A stretch of DNA of 64,000 nt, taken from positions 62,001 through 126,000 of the forward strand of contig CP111109.1 of NCBI GenBank assembly GCA_026314275.1. Direction: 5' to 3'. The stretch comes from JAGOEY01 sp017997515 (GTDB lineage Bacteria > Pseudomonadota > Gammaproteobacteria > Burkholderiales > Burkholderiaceae_C). Of the stretch, positions 25,454-34,943 are shown in pieces (the stretch's first letter is position 1; the number at the start of each line of letters is the position of its first letter). The notes beneath the pieces were generated by a model that made no database searches, was not told the DNA's origin, and was given only the letters and a program-made list of their open reading frames with translations. The position numbers were made by a program, and so were the translations under genes.

Positions 25454-28344
25454 TGCGCTGGAAATTCCCCTGGCCGAAGCTGGCCGCATCCGGCGCTGGC
25501 GGTGAAGAGCAGCCGGACGGCTGGCAGCGCCATGTCGAGGCCTTGCGTCAGGCCGGCATCCCCGAACCCGGGTCGGCGGTCCAGGGCCGCCGGCCGGCGA
25601 CCGTGGCGAACGAACAGGCGCTCTATGACGTCGCGCCGTCGTTCGTGGAGTTGCTGCCCTGGGTGGAGTTCCTGCCCGAGTCGAAGTCCATGCTGCTGGA
25701 GGACGGGCAATCGGTGGCGGCCTTCTACGAACTGGTGCCGCTGGGCACCGAGGGCCGGGAACCCGGCTGGCTCGCGCATGCCCGCGATGCGCTCGAAAAC
25801 GCGCTGCAGGACAGCTTCGATGAACTGGACGAGCACCCCTGGGTGCTGCAGCTCTATGCGCAGGACGAACCCAGCTTCGACCAGTACATGGAGAACCTGC
25901 GCGACTACGTGCAGCCGCGCGCCCGCGGCACGGCCTTCACCGAGTTCTACCTTCGCTTCTTCGGCCACCACCTGCGCGCGGTAGCCAAGCCGGGTGGCCT
26001 GTTCGAGGACACGGTGGTCACGCGGCTGCGTTGGCGCGGCCAGACGCGGCGCGTGCGCATGGTGGTCTATCGCCGCGTGACCGGGCATGGACAGGGCCAG
26101 ACAAGCCGCCGTGGCCAGACGCCGGAGCAGATGCTGGGCATCGTCTGCGACCGCCTGAGCGGTGGCTTGGCGAACGCCGGCATTCAGGCCCGGCGCATGG
26201 CCGCGGCCGACGTCCACGACTGGCTGCTGCGGTGGTTCAACCCGCGCCCCACACTGCTCGGGCCTAGGGCCGAGGACCGGGAGCGCTTCTATGCGCTGGC
26301 GCGCTATCCAGACGAGACCGAAGACGGCGAGATTGAATTGGTGAGCGGGCGAGATTTCAGCCAGCGGCTGTTCTTTGGCCAGCCGCGCTCCGACGTGGCG
26401 CATGGCACCTGGTATTTCGACGGCATGCCGCACCGCGTGCTGATCACCGATCGACTGCGCATGCCGCCCGGCACGGGGCACCTAACCGGCGAGATCCGCA
26501 AAGGGGATGCCATCAACACGCTGTTCGACCAGATGCCTGAAGACACCCTGATGTGTCTGACGATGGTCGCCACACCGCAGGATGTCCTCGAATCGGACCT
26601 CAACCACCTGGCGAGAAAGGCCGTCGGCGAGACGTTGGCGTCGGAGCAGACGCTCAAGGACGTGCACGAGGCCCGCTCCCTCATCGGCAGCGCGCACAAG
26701 CTCTACCGGGGAACGCTGGCGTTCTATTTGCGCGGACGCGACGAAGCAGAGCTGGACCGGCGCGGACTGGATCTGGCGAATGTGATGCTCAACGCCGGCC
26801 TGCAGCCCGTGCGCGAGGACGACGAGGTGGCACCGCTCAACAGCTACCTGCGCTGGCTGCCGTGTTGCTACAACCCCAGCCAGGATCGCAAGAAGTGGTA
26901 CACGCAACTGATGTTCGCGCAGCACGCGGCGAACCTGTCGCCGGTGTGGGGCCGCGCCCAGGGCACGGGGCACCCCGGCATCACGATGTTCAACCGCGGC
27001 GGCGGTCCGATCACCTTCGACCCGCTCAACCGCCTGGACCGGCAGATGAACGCCCATCTGTTCCTCTTCGGCCCGACCGGCTCCGGCAAGAGCGCCACGC
27101 TCAACAATCTGCTGAACCAGGTCACGGCCATCTACCGGCCGCGTCTCTTCATCGTGGAGGCTGGCAACAGTTTCGGCTTGTTCAGTGACTTCGCCAGGCG
27201 CCTGGGTCTGACGGTCAACCGCGTGAAGCTGGCACCCGGCTCGGGCGTGACCCTGGCACCATTCGCCGATGCACGCCGGCTGATCGAAACGCCCAGCGAC
27301 GTGCAGACGCTCGATGCCGATGCGCTGGACGAAGACCTGCCACCCGATGCCTCGACCATGGAGCCGGACGAGCAGCGCGATGTGCTGGGCGAGTTGGAGA
27401 TCACCGCGCGGCTGATGATCACGGGTGGCGAAGACAAGGAAGAAGCCCGAATGACCCGGGCCGATCGCTCGCTGATCCGCCAGTGCATTCTGGATGCTGC
27501 CGAGCGCTGCCACGGCGAGAGTGCTGAGAAGCGCACGGTGCTCACGCGCGACGTGCGCGATGCGCTGCGCGCGCGGGGCAACGACAGCACGCTGCCCGAG
27601 ATGCGGCGCGTGCGGCTGCTGGAAATGGCGGATGCGATGGACATGTTCTGCCAAGGTACGGACGGCGAGATGTTCGACCGCGACGGGACGCCTTGGCCCG
27701 AGGCCGACATCACCCTGGTGGATCTCGCGACCTATGCGCGCGAAGGCTACAACGCGCAGCTCTCCATCGCCTACATCAGTCTGATCAGCACGGTGAACAA
27801 CATTGCCGAGCGCGATCAGTACCTGGGCCGCCCGATCATCAACGTCACCGATGAGGGGCACATCATCACCAAGAACCCGCTGCTCGCGCCCTACGTCGTG
27901 AAGATCACGAAGATGTGGCGCAAGCTCGGCGCGTGGTTCTGGCTCGCGACGCAGAACATCGACGACCTGCCCCGCGCCGCAGAACCCATGCTCAACATGA
28001 TCGAGTGGTGGGTGTGCCTGTCGATGCCGCCGGACGAGGTGGAGAAGATCGCGCGCTTCCGCGAACTCTCGCCCGCACAGAAAGCGCTGATGCTCTCCTC
28101 CAGGAAGGAGGCCGGCAAGTTCACCGAGGGCGTCATCCTTTCCAAGAGCATGGAAGTGCTGTTCCGCGCCGTGCCGCCGAGCCTCTATCTCGCGCTCGCG
28201 CAAACCGAACCCGAAGAGAAGGCCGAGCGCTACCAGCTCATGCAGCAGTACGGCATCAGCGAACTGGAAGCAGCGTTCAAGGTGGCCGAGAAGATCGACC
28301 AGGCGCGCGGCATCGAATCGCCAGCGCTGGACCTGCCGCAGTGA
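25453..28344 (+). CDS. Conjugative transfer ATPase, PFL_4706 family (TIGR03744, TraC/VirB4-like)
   Basis: The 963-residue protein is the large VirB4-class ATPase of the mating channel. The Walker A motif FGPTGSGKSAT lies near residue 540. The hydrophobic strand ADITLVDLATYAREG and then NVTDEGHIITKNPLL, probably the Walker B region with its Glu, follow near residues 750-810. The N-terminal half is the VirB4 interaction domain. It sits at the cytoplasmic face and powers pilus assembly and DNA transfer. Its ATG overlaps the preceding stop. Confidence 0.92.
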   Translation: MRWKFPWPKLAASGAGGEEQPDGWQRHVEALRQAGIPEPGSAVQGRRPATVANEQALYDVAPSFVELLPWVEFLPESKSMLLEDGQSVAAFYELVPLGTEGREPGWLAHARDALENALQDSFDELDEHPWVLQLYAQDEPSFDQYMENLRDYVQPRARGTAFTEFYLRFFGHHLRAVAKPGGLFEDTVVTRLRWRGQTRRVRMVVYRRVTGHGQGQTSRRGQTPEQMLGIVCDRLSGGLANAGIQARRMAAADVHDWLLRWFNPRPTLLGPRAEDRERFYALARYPDETEDGEIELVSGRDFSQRLFFGQPRSDVAHGTWYFDGMPHRVLITDRLRMPPGTGHLTGEIRKGDAINTLFDQMPEDTLMCLTMVATPQDVLESDLNHLARKAVGETLASEQTLKDVHEARSLIGSAHKLYRGTLAFYLRGRDEAELDRRGLDLANVMLNAGLQPVREDDEVAPLNSYLRWLPCCYNPSQDRKKWYTQLMFAQHAANLSPVWGRAQGTGHPGITMFNRGGGPITFDPLNRLDRQMNAHLFLFGPTGSGKSATLNNLLNQVTAIYRPRLFIVEAGNSFGLFSDFARRLGLTVNRVKLAPGSGVTLAPFADARRLIETPSDVQTLDADALDEDLPPDASTMEPDEQRDVLGELEITARLMITGGEDKEEARMTRADRSLIRQCILDAAERCHGESAEKRTVLTRDVRDALRARGNDSTLPEMRRVRLLEMADAMDMFCQGTDGEMFDRDGTPWPEADITLVDLATYAREGYNAQLSIAYISLISTVNNIAERDQYLGRPIINVTDEGHIITKNPLLAPYVVKITKMWRKLGAWFWLATQNIDDLPRAAEPMLNMIEWWVCLSMPPDEVEKIARFRELSPAQKALMLSSRKEAGKFTEGVILSKSMEVLFRAVPPSLYLALAQTEPEEKAERYQLMQQYGISELEAAFKVAEKIDQARGIESPALDLPQ

Positions 28345-28359
28345 TCGCCGGAGCGTGCC

Positions 28360-29151
28360 ATGAAGCAGAAACGTCCTTCCATTCCAGTCCAGGTGCAAGC
28401 CTTCCGCAGGCGCCCGCGCCGGTGGCATCGCTGGCATCGCTGGCATTGGGCCCTGATCGCCGGGCTGGTCGCGGCGCCGCTGATCTGGCTCATGTTCAGG
28501 GCGCCCGGCGAGCCCGCACCGCAGCCTTCGCCCCAGGCCAGCATCACGCAGGAGGCCGATCCTCCCTGGCGGTTGGGCAGTCCGGAGGCGCGTTTCAACA
28601 TCATCTTCTACGCCGATCTGGAATGCCCGTACTGCAAGGCGTACGCACCGCAGCTTCGGCAGTGGATCAATGCACACCGGGACGTGAGCCTGCAGTGGCA
28701 CCACATGCCGCTGTCCATCCATGAACCCGCCGCGAGCCAGGAGGCGCGCCTGGTCGAATGCGCCGGCCAGGCCACAGGACACGAGGCGTTCTGGACGGCG
28801 GTCCAGTGGGTCTATGCCAACACGCGCGGCAACGGCCAGGGCGTGGCGGACCTGGAGGCGTTTCCCGGCATGTCCGAGGATCTGAAGGCGTGCATGCGCA
28901 GCGAGCATTCCGCGCGGGCCGTGCAGGCACAGGCAGGGGAAGCCACTGCGTCGGGCATCACGGCGACGCCTTCGCTGCGACTGGTCGATCGCACGAGCGG
29001 CAGGAGCATGGTGCTGCCTGGCCCGGTGCCGGGCGATTCACTGCTGTCGGCGATCGACATGCTCGTCACCCGCGATCCCGGCGAAGCCAAGCCCACGGAT
29101 TCCGTGGACCCACCAGCCCACGCCGACGGCGATGGCGACATGCCGCGATAG
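28360..29151 (+). CDS. Membrane-anchored DsbA/DsbC-like thioredoxin-fold protein of the ICE
   Basis: The 263-residue protein has a basic N-terminus, a membrane helix at about residues 31-48, then a periplasmic thioredoxin-fold domain with the active site CPYC in ADLECPYCKAYAPQ near residue 90 and the cis-Pro loop GITATPSLRL near residue 205. It probably oxidises or isomerises disulfides in Cys-rich mating proteins such as the TraU-like one encoded downstream. Just before the membrane helix it has RWHRWHRWHW, produced by a nine-base tandem repeat, an odd feature of this copy. Confidence 0.83.
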   Translation: MKQKRPSIPVQVQAFRRRPRRWHRWHRWHWALIAGLVAAPLIWLMFRAPGEPAPQPSPQASITQEADPPWRLGSPEARFNIIFYADLECPYCKAYAPQLRQWINAHRDVSLQWHHMPLSIHEPAASQEARLVECAGQATGHEAFWTAVQWVYANTRGNGQGVADLEAFPGMSEDLKACMRSEHSARAVQAQAGEATASGITATPSLRLVDRTSGRSMVLPGPVPGDSLLSAIDMLVTRDPGEAKPTDSVDPPAHADGDGDMPR

Positions 29152-29180
29152 CCAACCTGTCGGAAGGCGATCCGCGGCCT

Positions 29181-29663
29181 TCACTCCGGAATCTGCCTGC
29201 GGGCTTCGCGCACGCCCATCTGGAGCACTTCGCGCACGCGCACGAGTTGCGCCTCGCGAGGCGTGACCCGACCGGTTTCCCATTTGTAGACGCTCAGCGA
29301 CGACACGCCGAGCAGCTGCGCCATCTCTTTCTGGGTCATGTGAAACGCCTGCCGCTTGGCGACCAGCGCCTCATGGCTGAAGACGAACGCGCGGCCTCTT
29401 CGGTTCGCAGCCGCCGGCGTCCCTGCGGACGAATCCGGGGACTGCCGCCGGGGTTGTTGGCGCTCGGCCGCTGTCAGGGATTTTTGCAATGCCTTGGCCA
29501 AGCTGCGCACCTGCCCTGCCAAGTCCTTGAGGTCGCGCTTGAGCGTCGCGATCTCTGCGCGCTGGTTCGTTGCCGTCTTGCGCAGGGAGCTCATCTCCCC
29601 CTTGTTCTCTTTGCGCGCAATGCGCGCAACTTCCGATCGGAACGATTCAGAGAACGCAGTCAT
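29181..29663 (-). CDS. Helix-turn-helix (XRE-type) regulator with coiled-coil N-terminus
   Basis: The 160-residue protein starts with a helical, probably coiled-coil region at residues 1-70 and a Pro/Arg/Ser-rich linker. It ends with a helix-turn-helix at about residues 100-150: HMTQKEMAQLLGVSSLSVYKWETGRVTPR. The ATG at 29663 is favoured over an upstream GTG, although neither has a clear ribosome site. It is transcribed against the surrounding T4SS genes and lies next to an HU gene, so the pair looks like a regulatory insertion. It may control transfer genes; no target site was recognised. Confidence 0.75.
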   Translation of the reverse strand: MTAFSESFRSEVARIARKENKGEMSSLRKTATNQRAEIATLKRDLKDLAGQVRSLAKALQKSLTAAERQQPRRQSPDSSAGTPAAANRRGRAFVFSHEALVAKRQAFHMTQKEMAQLLGVSSLSVYKWETGRVTPREAQLVRVREVLQMGVREARRQIPE

Positions 29664-29723
29664 GGTCGATAGCACCGTCGCCGGTGGATTGGGTGGAGAT
29701 CAATCGGAGTATCCATGGCGGGC

Positions 29724-30035
29724 TTACTTGCCAGCCTTCTCGGCCTTGCGCTTGGCGGCCTTAGGATCGACTACGGCTTTGAACTTGGCGCCCGCAACGA
29801 ATTTCGGCACGGTCGCAGCCGGGATCTTCAGGGCGGCTCCGGTGGACGGGTTCTTGCCGCTGCGCGCCGCGCGCTTGGCGGACTTGAAGGTGCCAAAGCC
29901 AACGAGTTGAACGGCGTCGCCTTTCTTCACGGCCGTCTGAACGGTGTCGATCAAGGTCTCGAGAACCGCATTGGCAGCAGCCTTGGACAGGTCGTTCTTG
30001 GCAGCGAGGATTTCAACGAGTTGGACGCGATTCAT
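29724..30035 (-). CDS. HU-family DNA-binding protein
   Basis: The 103-residue protein starts MNRVQLVEILAAKNDLSKAA and contains the conserved QLVGFGTFKSAKRAARSGKNP arm region of HU/IHF proteins. A Lys/Ala-rich tail (DPKAAKRKAEKAGK) extends beyond the usual 90 residues. It binds and bends DNA as a dimer. The ATG at 30035 matches the normal HU start. It lies inside the T4SS cluster on the opposite strand together with an XRE-type regulator. An ICE-borne HU could compact the element, help integrase complexes, or tune host promoters; none of these is shown. Confidence 0.9.
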   Translation of the reverse strand: MNRVQLVEILAAKNDLSKAAANAVLETLIDTVQTAVKKGDAVQLVGFGTFKSAKRAARSGKNPSTGAALKIPAATVPKFVAGAKFKAVVDPKAAKRKAEKAGK

Positions 30036-30247
30036 ATCGAAGGTATGGTTTGAAGGTTGCGGTCCTCGGTTTATATCCGATCGCAAACTGCGCCTTTCCT
30101 TCCAACAGCGCCTGCAGCAGCTCTGCGGTCAAGCCGCATGTGTTGTCACCAGGACCAATAGGGGCACGCCGCGCTGCGCATTGTTCATGGCCTGCAACAG
30201 CGCTTTGATTTGGACTACCGGGGTCATCCATCTTTTGGAACCCCGCC

Positions 30248-30685
30248 ATGCTCCCCTTCGCGTCCACGCATCCACGTACGTCCAGACCCGCGTTGGTCTT
30301 CGCGGCGACTCTACTGTGGTCGGGCGCTTCCGTCGCCCAGGAAATCTGGGCCATCACCGAGTCCGGAGCGCCGCTGCAGGGTACGCACTCACCCACGCGC
30401 GTGATCGAGCTGGATGCAGCCCGACGCATCGAGGCGGAACTGGCGGCGGGCTTGCCCAATGATCTGCAACAGGCCGAGTCCATCCTGCGCCGTCGCCTGA
30501 AGGCAGGAGGTCCGTCCCTTCAACGCCGTCTGCAAACTGCCTATCAGGGCGTCGCCGATGCCTGGAGCCTTGGCATCACAACCCTCCCGGCGGTCGTGGT
30601 GGACCAACGCTACGTGGTCTATGGCGAGGCCAACCTGGACCAGGCGCTGGCACGCATCGCCCGATACCGCAAGGAGCACCCGTGA
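30248..30685 (+). CDS. ICE T4SS protein, PFL_4709 family (TIGR03757)
   Basis: The 145-residue protein has a signal peptide ending near ASVAQE and a small secreted domain with EIWAITESGAPLQG, a helical middle and TLPAVVVDQRYVVYG, which fits TIGR03757/DUF1525. The ending resembles thioredoxin-fold TrbC/TraF-like proteins but has no CXXC. Its stop overlaps the next ATG. It restarts the plus-strand T4SS cluster after the HTH/HU insertion. Confidence 0.83.
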   Translation: MLPFASTHPRTSRPALVFAATLLWSGASVAQEIWAITESGAPLQGTHSPTRVIELDAARRIEAELAAGLPNDLQQAESILRRRLKAGGPSLQRRLQTAYQGVADAWSLGITTLPAVVVDQRYVVYGEANLDQALARIARYRKEHP

Positions 30686-31632
30686 TGCATCGTCCATTCG
30701 ACCTTCCCCGCCGCTTGCGCGTCGCCGTGGCCTCGTTGCTGCTGGCCAGCGCGACGGGCAGCTACGCCTTGAACACCGCCACCATCGTCTCGTCCGTCAT
30801 GTCGCCGGACTGCCTGGAGTACCGGGTGGTGGGCATCTGCTACTGGCTCTACTGCACCTGGACAGGCTGCACGGTGCGCACGTCCGTCAAGGTGCGCCAT
30901 TACGTGCCCGATGCGGTCGTCTCCAGCTACAGCAACACTGGAGAGAACCCGTGGACGGAGGTGCGCTCGATGAGTCCGCCGAACGCTTCCGCCGAGGCTG
31001 GGGGCGACGGCACGACCAACGAAGATCACGAAAACAATCTCGCCAAATTCAAGAACGCGGACGTCATCGGCCATCCGGGCGGACAGGTGATCAGTGAGTT
31101 CGCTTCGTCGTCGGGTTACTTCTGCGAAGGCGCAGGCACGGCCTTCATGCCGTATCTGCTCAGCACCCTGGACACACTGGCCTGGCGCTACAACGTGCCC
31201 GAGATGGCCTACCCGGAAGCGCTGGTCCCGGGCATGCGCGAGATCGGCGCGCGCTCGACCTTGAACCTCTGGGGCAATGTCTATCCACGCGGCGGTTTCC
31301 TGCACCAGACGGACGACCACAAGGCCGGTGCCGTGGTGGCCCAGCGTGCGGGCGATGTCGTCACGCGCCGCGGGCAGTTGCACGTGTACCAGCCGCTGCT
31401 CGCGAACTCGCGGCCCGGCTACTGGCCGGCTGGCGAACTGGTCGAAGGCGACGCCTCGACGGGCAAGTGGCAGGAACTCACACCCGTCCTGTCCTCGTCC
31501 TGCACGGTCTTCCCGCGCAGCGGCACCCTGACGCAGGCCCAGCAAGGTGATTACGCCTGGGCGCTCTGGCGGCCCTATGCCTGCTGCGAACGCCGGGGCC
31601 AAGTGTTCCTCGGCAGCGTCGATTTCCAATGA
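30685..31632 (+). CDS. ICE T4SS protein, PFL_4710 family (TIGR03756, TraU-like)
   Basis: The protein of about 315 residues has a signal peptide ending near SYALNT and a Cys-rich secreted domain (PDCLEYRVVGICYWLYCTWTG, later AYACCERRGQ). It fits TIGR03756 and is related to TraU, needed for DNA transfer in F-type systems. The many Cys explain the need for the DsbC-like gene at 28360. The ATG at 30685 overlaps the previous stop; a GTG three bases earlier is possible. Confidence 0.84.
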   Translation: MHRPFDLPRRLRVAVASLLLASATGSYALNTATIVSSVMSPDCLEYRVVGICYWLYCTWTGCTVRTSVKVRHYVPDAVVSSYSNTGENPWTEVRSMSPPNASAEAGGDGTTNEDHENNLAKFKNADVIGHPGGQVISEFASSSGYFCEGAGTAFMPYLLSTLDTLAWRYNVPEMAYPEALVPGMREIGARSTLNLWGNVYPRGGFLHQTDDHKAGAVVAQRAGDVVTRRGQLHVYQPLLANSRPGYWPAGELVEGDASTGKWQELTPVLSSSCTVFPRSGTLTQAQQGDYAWALWRPYACCERRGQVFLGSVDFQ

Positions 31633-31642
31633 GGGGACGGCG

Positions 31643-33025
31643 ATGAAGCGTCCTGAACTGACGAACCTCTCCACCAAGGTGCGCCGCCTGCTGGCTGGTG
31701 CGCTCGCCCTGTGCTGCGGCCTGGCGTTGGCGCAGCCTGTCGGTTTCCAGGCCAGCGGCCCCGTCATCGGCGATGACGTCATGTACTCGATCGGCGGCGG
31801 CAGCGCGGTCTCCATGGGCCGTGCGGCCGGCATGCGCTCGATCGGGGTCGGCGTGGGCTGGAACAGCAACCTGATCTGCGGCGACATGAGCATTCAGACC
31901 ACGCTGCGCAATCAGCTCAACGGCATCACGAATGGATTTCAGCAGATCATGGGCAACGTGATCCAGAGCGCCACGAGCGCCGTGGCATCCCTGCCTGCGC
32001 TGATCATCCAGCGCGCCGATCCGGGCCTGTACAACTTGCTGACCAATGGCGTGCTGCAGGCGCGGCTGGACTTCGACCGCTCGAAGCTGACGTGTCGCGC
32101 CATGGCCGAGAAGATGGCCGACACGGCTGGCGGCCAGTTGGGCTGGAGCCAGATGGCCGAAGGCATGGCGCTGCGTGATGCGGTTGCGAGCACGGACGCC
32201 GTGTCGGCCATCGAGCAGGCCGAAACGCGCCGCGGCAACGACGGCGTGCCCTGGGTGGGCGGCAGCAATGCCGGCGGCGCGGGCCAACCTGCCGTCCGGG
32301 TGGTCGGCGACGTTACCCGCGCGGGTTACAACCTCGTCAACGGCCGCGGCGTGACCGACACGTCGTCCATCTCAGCAGCCAGTTGCGCGAGCCTGTCGTG
32401 CCAGACCTGGACCTCGCCGCAGCAGGCGATCGAATGGGCGACGCGGGTTCTCGGGGAACAGGTGCAGCGCACGTGCGACTCCTGCACCAAGACCGAGACT
32501 GTGCCCGGCGTCGGACTGACGCCGCTGATCCAGGAGGAGTACGAGGCGAAGCTGGAAACCTTGCAGGCGCTGATCTCGGGGACGCGCAACACGACGTTCG
32601 AGAACCTGCGCACGGCCGGCAGCAGCTCGCTGCCCATCACGCGCGGCGTGATCGAAGCCCTGCGCGACGAGCCGGACCAGGATCTGCTGGCACGGCGCCT
32701 GGCATCGGAAGTGGCGCTGTCCTCGGTGCTGGAGAAGGCCCTGTTGCTCCAGCGGACCCTGCTGACCGGCAAGAAGGAGCCCAACGTGGCAGCCAACCAG
32801 TTGGCCGTCGAGGCGGTGAACCACGAGAGCAACACGCTCGATCAGGAGGTCCGCAACCTCAAGACCGAACTGGAGCTGCGCCGCGAGCTGGCCAACAACT
32901 CGCCGATGGCCATCATCCAGCGCCACGGCACCCGCGCCGCCGGCTCGCGCGGTATCTATGAGGGCGATCCGGTGCCCGACCGCCTCGACCAGTTGCAGAG
33001 GGGCAACCCGGGAGGCCGGCCGTGA
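31643..33025 (+). CDS. ICE T4SS protein, PFL_4711 family (TIGR03755)
   Basis: The 460-residue protein has a signal peptide ending near GLALAQPVG and a secreted domain with VMYSIGGGSAVSMGRAAG, NSNLICGDMSIQTTLRNQLNG and SCASLSCQTWTSP, followed by a long helical C-terminal half. This matches TIGR03755 proteins, possibly TraH-like in pilus assembly. The ATG at 31643 has GAGGGG upstream; the frame remains open further upstream without start signals. Confidence 0.84.
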   Translation: MKRPELTNLSTKVRRLLAGALALCCGLALAQPVGFQASGPVIGDDVMYSIGGGSAVSMGRAAGMRSIGVGVGWNSNLICGDMSIQTTLRNQLNGITNGFQQIMGNVIQSATSAVASLPALIIQRADPGLYNLLTNGVLQARLDFDRSKLTCRAMAEKMADTAGGQLGWSQMAEGMALRDAVASTDAVSAIEQAETRRGNDGVPWVGGSNAGGAGQPAVRVVGDVTRAGYNLVNGRGVTDTSSISAASCASLSCQTWTSPQQAIEWATRVLGEQVQRTCDSCTKTETVPGVGLTPLIQEEYEAKLETLQALISGTRNTTFENLRTAGSSSLPITRGVIEALRDEPDQDLLARRLASEVALSSVLEKALLLQRTLLTGKKEPNVAANQLAVEAVNHESNTLDQEVRNLKTELELRRELANNSPMAIIQRHGTRAAGSRGIYEGDPVPDRLDQLQRGNPGGRP

Positions 33026-33390
33026 GCCCGATGCGTGCGACCTGGCTGCACCCACGCTGGCTGTTCAGCCGGCGTGCGGCGAAGGCGTTGCTGTGGACGG
33101 TGGTGCTTGTCGCGGCTGCCGTGGGGGCCAACGTCGTCGGCATCTATCTCGTCGGCAGCGTTGCCGGCTGGGAGCAGTGGCTGACCGCAACCGCGGGCTA
33201 CTTCCTGGTGTGGCGGCTGTGCCTGTACGGCGCGACGGCCTCCGGATGGATCTGGATGCGCCGCCGGCTGCTCGCGCGCGAGGACCAGAACGGCGCAGAC
33301 AGGCAGGCGCGGCGCCGCCTGGTGCGCAGCGAGATCGCCGGTGTCGTCGCCATCATGGTGCTGGAAGCCAGTCTGCTGATGCAGGGCTGA
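33022..33390 (+). CDS. ICE T4SS-associated small membrane protein
   Basis: The 122-residue protein has three hydrophobic segments at about residues 22-48, 53-77 and 105-120, and a charged stretch RRRLLAREDQNGADRQARRR between the last two. Genes of this size and topology commonly sit between the PFL_4711 and TraG-like genes in this ICE class. No function is known. A GTG at 33022 overlaps the previous stop, with an ATG three codons later. Confidence 0.7.
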   Translation: MSPMRATWLHPRWLFSRRAAKALLWTVVLVAAAVGANVVGIYLVGSVAGWEQWLTATAGYFLVWRLCLYGATASGWIWMRRRLLAREDQNGADRQARRRLVRSEIAGVVAIMVLEASLLMQG

Positions 33391-33405
33391 GGGGAGATTC
33401 AGGCC

Positions 33406-34926
33406 ATGACGCTTTTGACGACCGACTACCTGGAGTACTACCTCACCCTCGTGTCCTGGATCGTCCATAACGGGATCTGGGCCGTGCTGGTGTCCAGCGG
33501 GGTGTTTGCGCTGCCTTTCGTCGCGATCATCGTGCAGGAATGGCTCAAGGCCCGCTCCGAAGGCGCGGACGAAGGCAACAAGGGCGTGCTGTCGGCTGCG
33601 CGCATCGAGAACCGGGTGTTCGTCGCCATCGTGGTGGTGATGTTCGCCGGCATCCCTTTCATCGACGTCGATCTGAACACCATCCGGTACGACAGCTCAC
33701 GCTCGGCGCAGTGCCAGGTCAGCGTGCCGCAGCCGACCGACACAGGCTGGTCGCAGTCCTTCTCGACGCTCAACAACCAAAGCGCCAAGCTGCCGGTGTG
33801 GTGGGCCTTCATGCACGCGCTCTCGCGTGCGGTCACGGGTGCTTCCGTGGCGGCGATCCCTTGCGGCACTGATTTACGGCAGATGAGGATGGAGATCGAC
33901 GCCACGCGCATCGACGACCCCGTGCTGGCTCAGGAGGTCGCTGATTTCACGCACGACTGCTACGGACCGGCACGCGCCAAGCTGTTCATGCAGCGCCCGC
34001 AACTCGACGAGGCGCAGATGCATGATGTCACCTGGATCGGCTCACGCTTCTTCACGGACACAGCCGGCTTCTACGACAACTATCGGTCGAGCACGCCGCG
34101 CGATGACTGGCCTTATGACAGCAACCGTGATGCTGGGCTGGCTCAGATATCCAGCGGCGGTGGCTATCCGACCTGCAGGCAATGGTGGGCCGACGGTAGC
34201 AACGGCCTGCGCGCACGACTGCTGGGCCAAGTGGACCCGAGCCTGCTCACGCGGCTGGCGGGCTGGGCCGGGTTCCTGAGCCGCGCCGAGGTGGACGACT
34301 CCGTGATCCGCACCATCGCGTCGCCGAGGCAACAGAAGTTGAACCAGGGTAGCGTCTATACGGACTACGGGGGCCAGATCGACAAGACCTTGCCGAACGT
34401 CATCACGCGCGCGGCCGGCGACGTAGGCATGGCGATGGGATCGATGGGCTTTTTCCCGGCTATGGACGTGGTGCGTCAAGCCCTTCCAATGGCCCTATCA
34501 CTGCTCAAGATGGCCTTAGTCATCTGCATTCCATTGGTGTTGGTCATCGGGACCTACGAGCTGAAGGCAGTCATCACAATCAGCGTCGTTCAGTTTTCCT
34601 TGTTCTTCGTCGATTTCTGGTTCCAACTCGCACGCTGGATCGACAGCACCATCCTCGATGCGCTTTATGGTTGGGGCTTCGGGTGGAACCGCCCGCACTC
34701 AAACTTCGACCCTGTAATGGGGTTGAACAATGCCTTTGGAGACATGCTGCTCAATTTCGTGATGGCGACGATGTTCCTGGTACTTCCTACGTTCTGGATC
34801 GGTGCGCTCACCTGGGTGGGCGTCCGTGCTGGCGCGATCGCCAATACCTTCGCCACTGCAACAAAAGATGCAGGCAGCGCGGGAGGTAAAGGAGCTGGAA
34901 CCATCTCAGGCGGCAAGCTCAGGTAA
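33406..34926 (+). CDS. TraG-like N-terminal domain conjugation protein
   Basis: The 506-residue protein has membrane helices near residues 20-40 and 75-95, a periplasmic middle, and a cluster of helices at residues 345-400 and 440-490. This is the TraG N-terminal-domain layout used for mating-pair stabilisation and pilus assembly. The block PLVLVIGTYELKAVITISVVQFSLFFVDFW falls in the late helices (residues shown in two halves: PLVLVIGTYELK and VQFSLFFVDFW). It closes the visible T4SS run. Confidence 0.85.
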   Translation: MTLLTTDYLEYYLTLVSWIVHNGIWAVLVSSGVFALPFVAIIVQEWLKARSEGADEGNKGVLSAARIENRVFVAIVVVMFAGIPFIDVDLNTIRYDSSRSAQCQVSVPQPTDTGWSQSFSTLNNQSAKLPVWWAFMHALSRAVTGASVAAIPCGTDLRQMRMEIDATRIDDPVLAQEVADFTHDCYGPARAKLFMQRPQLDEAQMHDVTWIGSRFFTDTAGFYDNYRSSTPRDDWPYDSNRDAGLAQISSGGGYPTCRQWWADGSNGLRARLLGQVDPSLLTRLAGWAGFLSRAEVDDSVIRTIASPRQQKLNQGSVYTDYGGQIDKTLPNVITRAAGDVGMAMGSMGFFPAMDVVRQALPMALSLLKMALVICIPLVLVIGTYELKAVITISVVQFSLFFVDFWFQLARWIDSTILDALYGWGFGWNRPHSNFDPVMGLNNAFGDMLLNFVMATMFLVLPTFWIGALTWVGVRAGAIANTFATATKDAGSAGGKGAGTISGGKLR

Positions 34927-34943
34927 TCAATGCACCTTCGGTA

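Noticed and set aside
26482..28908. An 808-codon open frame on the minus strand opposite the T4SS ATPase gene
   Set aside because: It is a shadow of a high-GC gene. The plus-strand product is a clear VirB4-type ATPase and the antisense translation has no recognisable domain.
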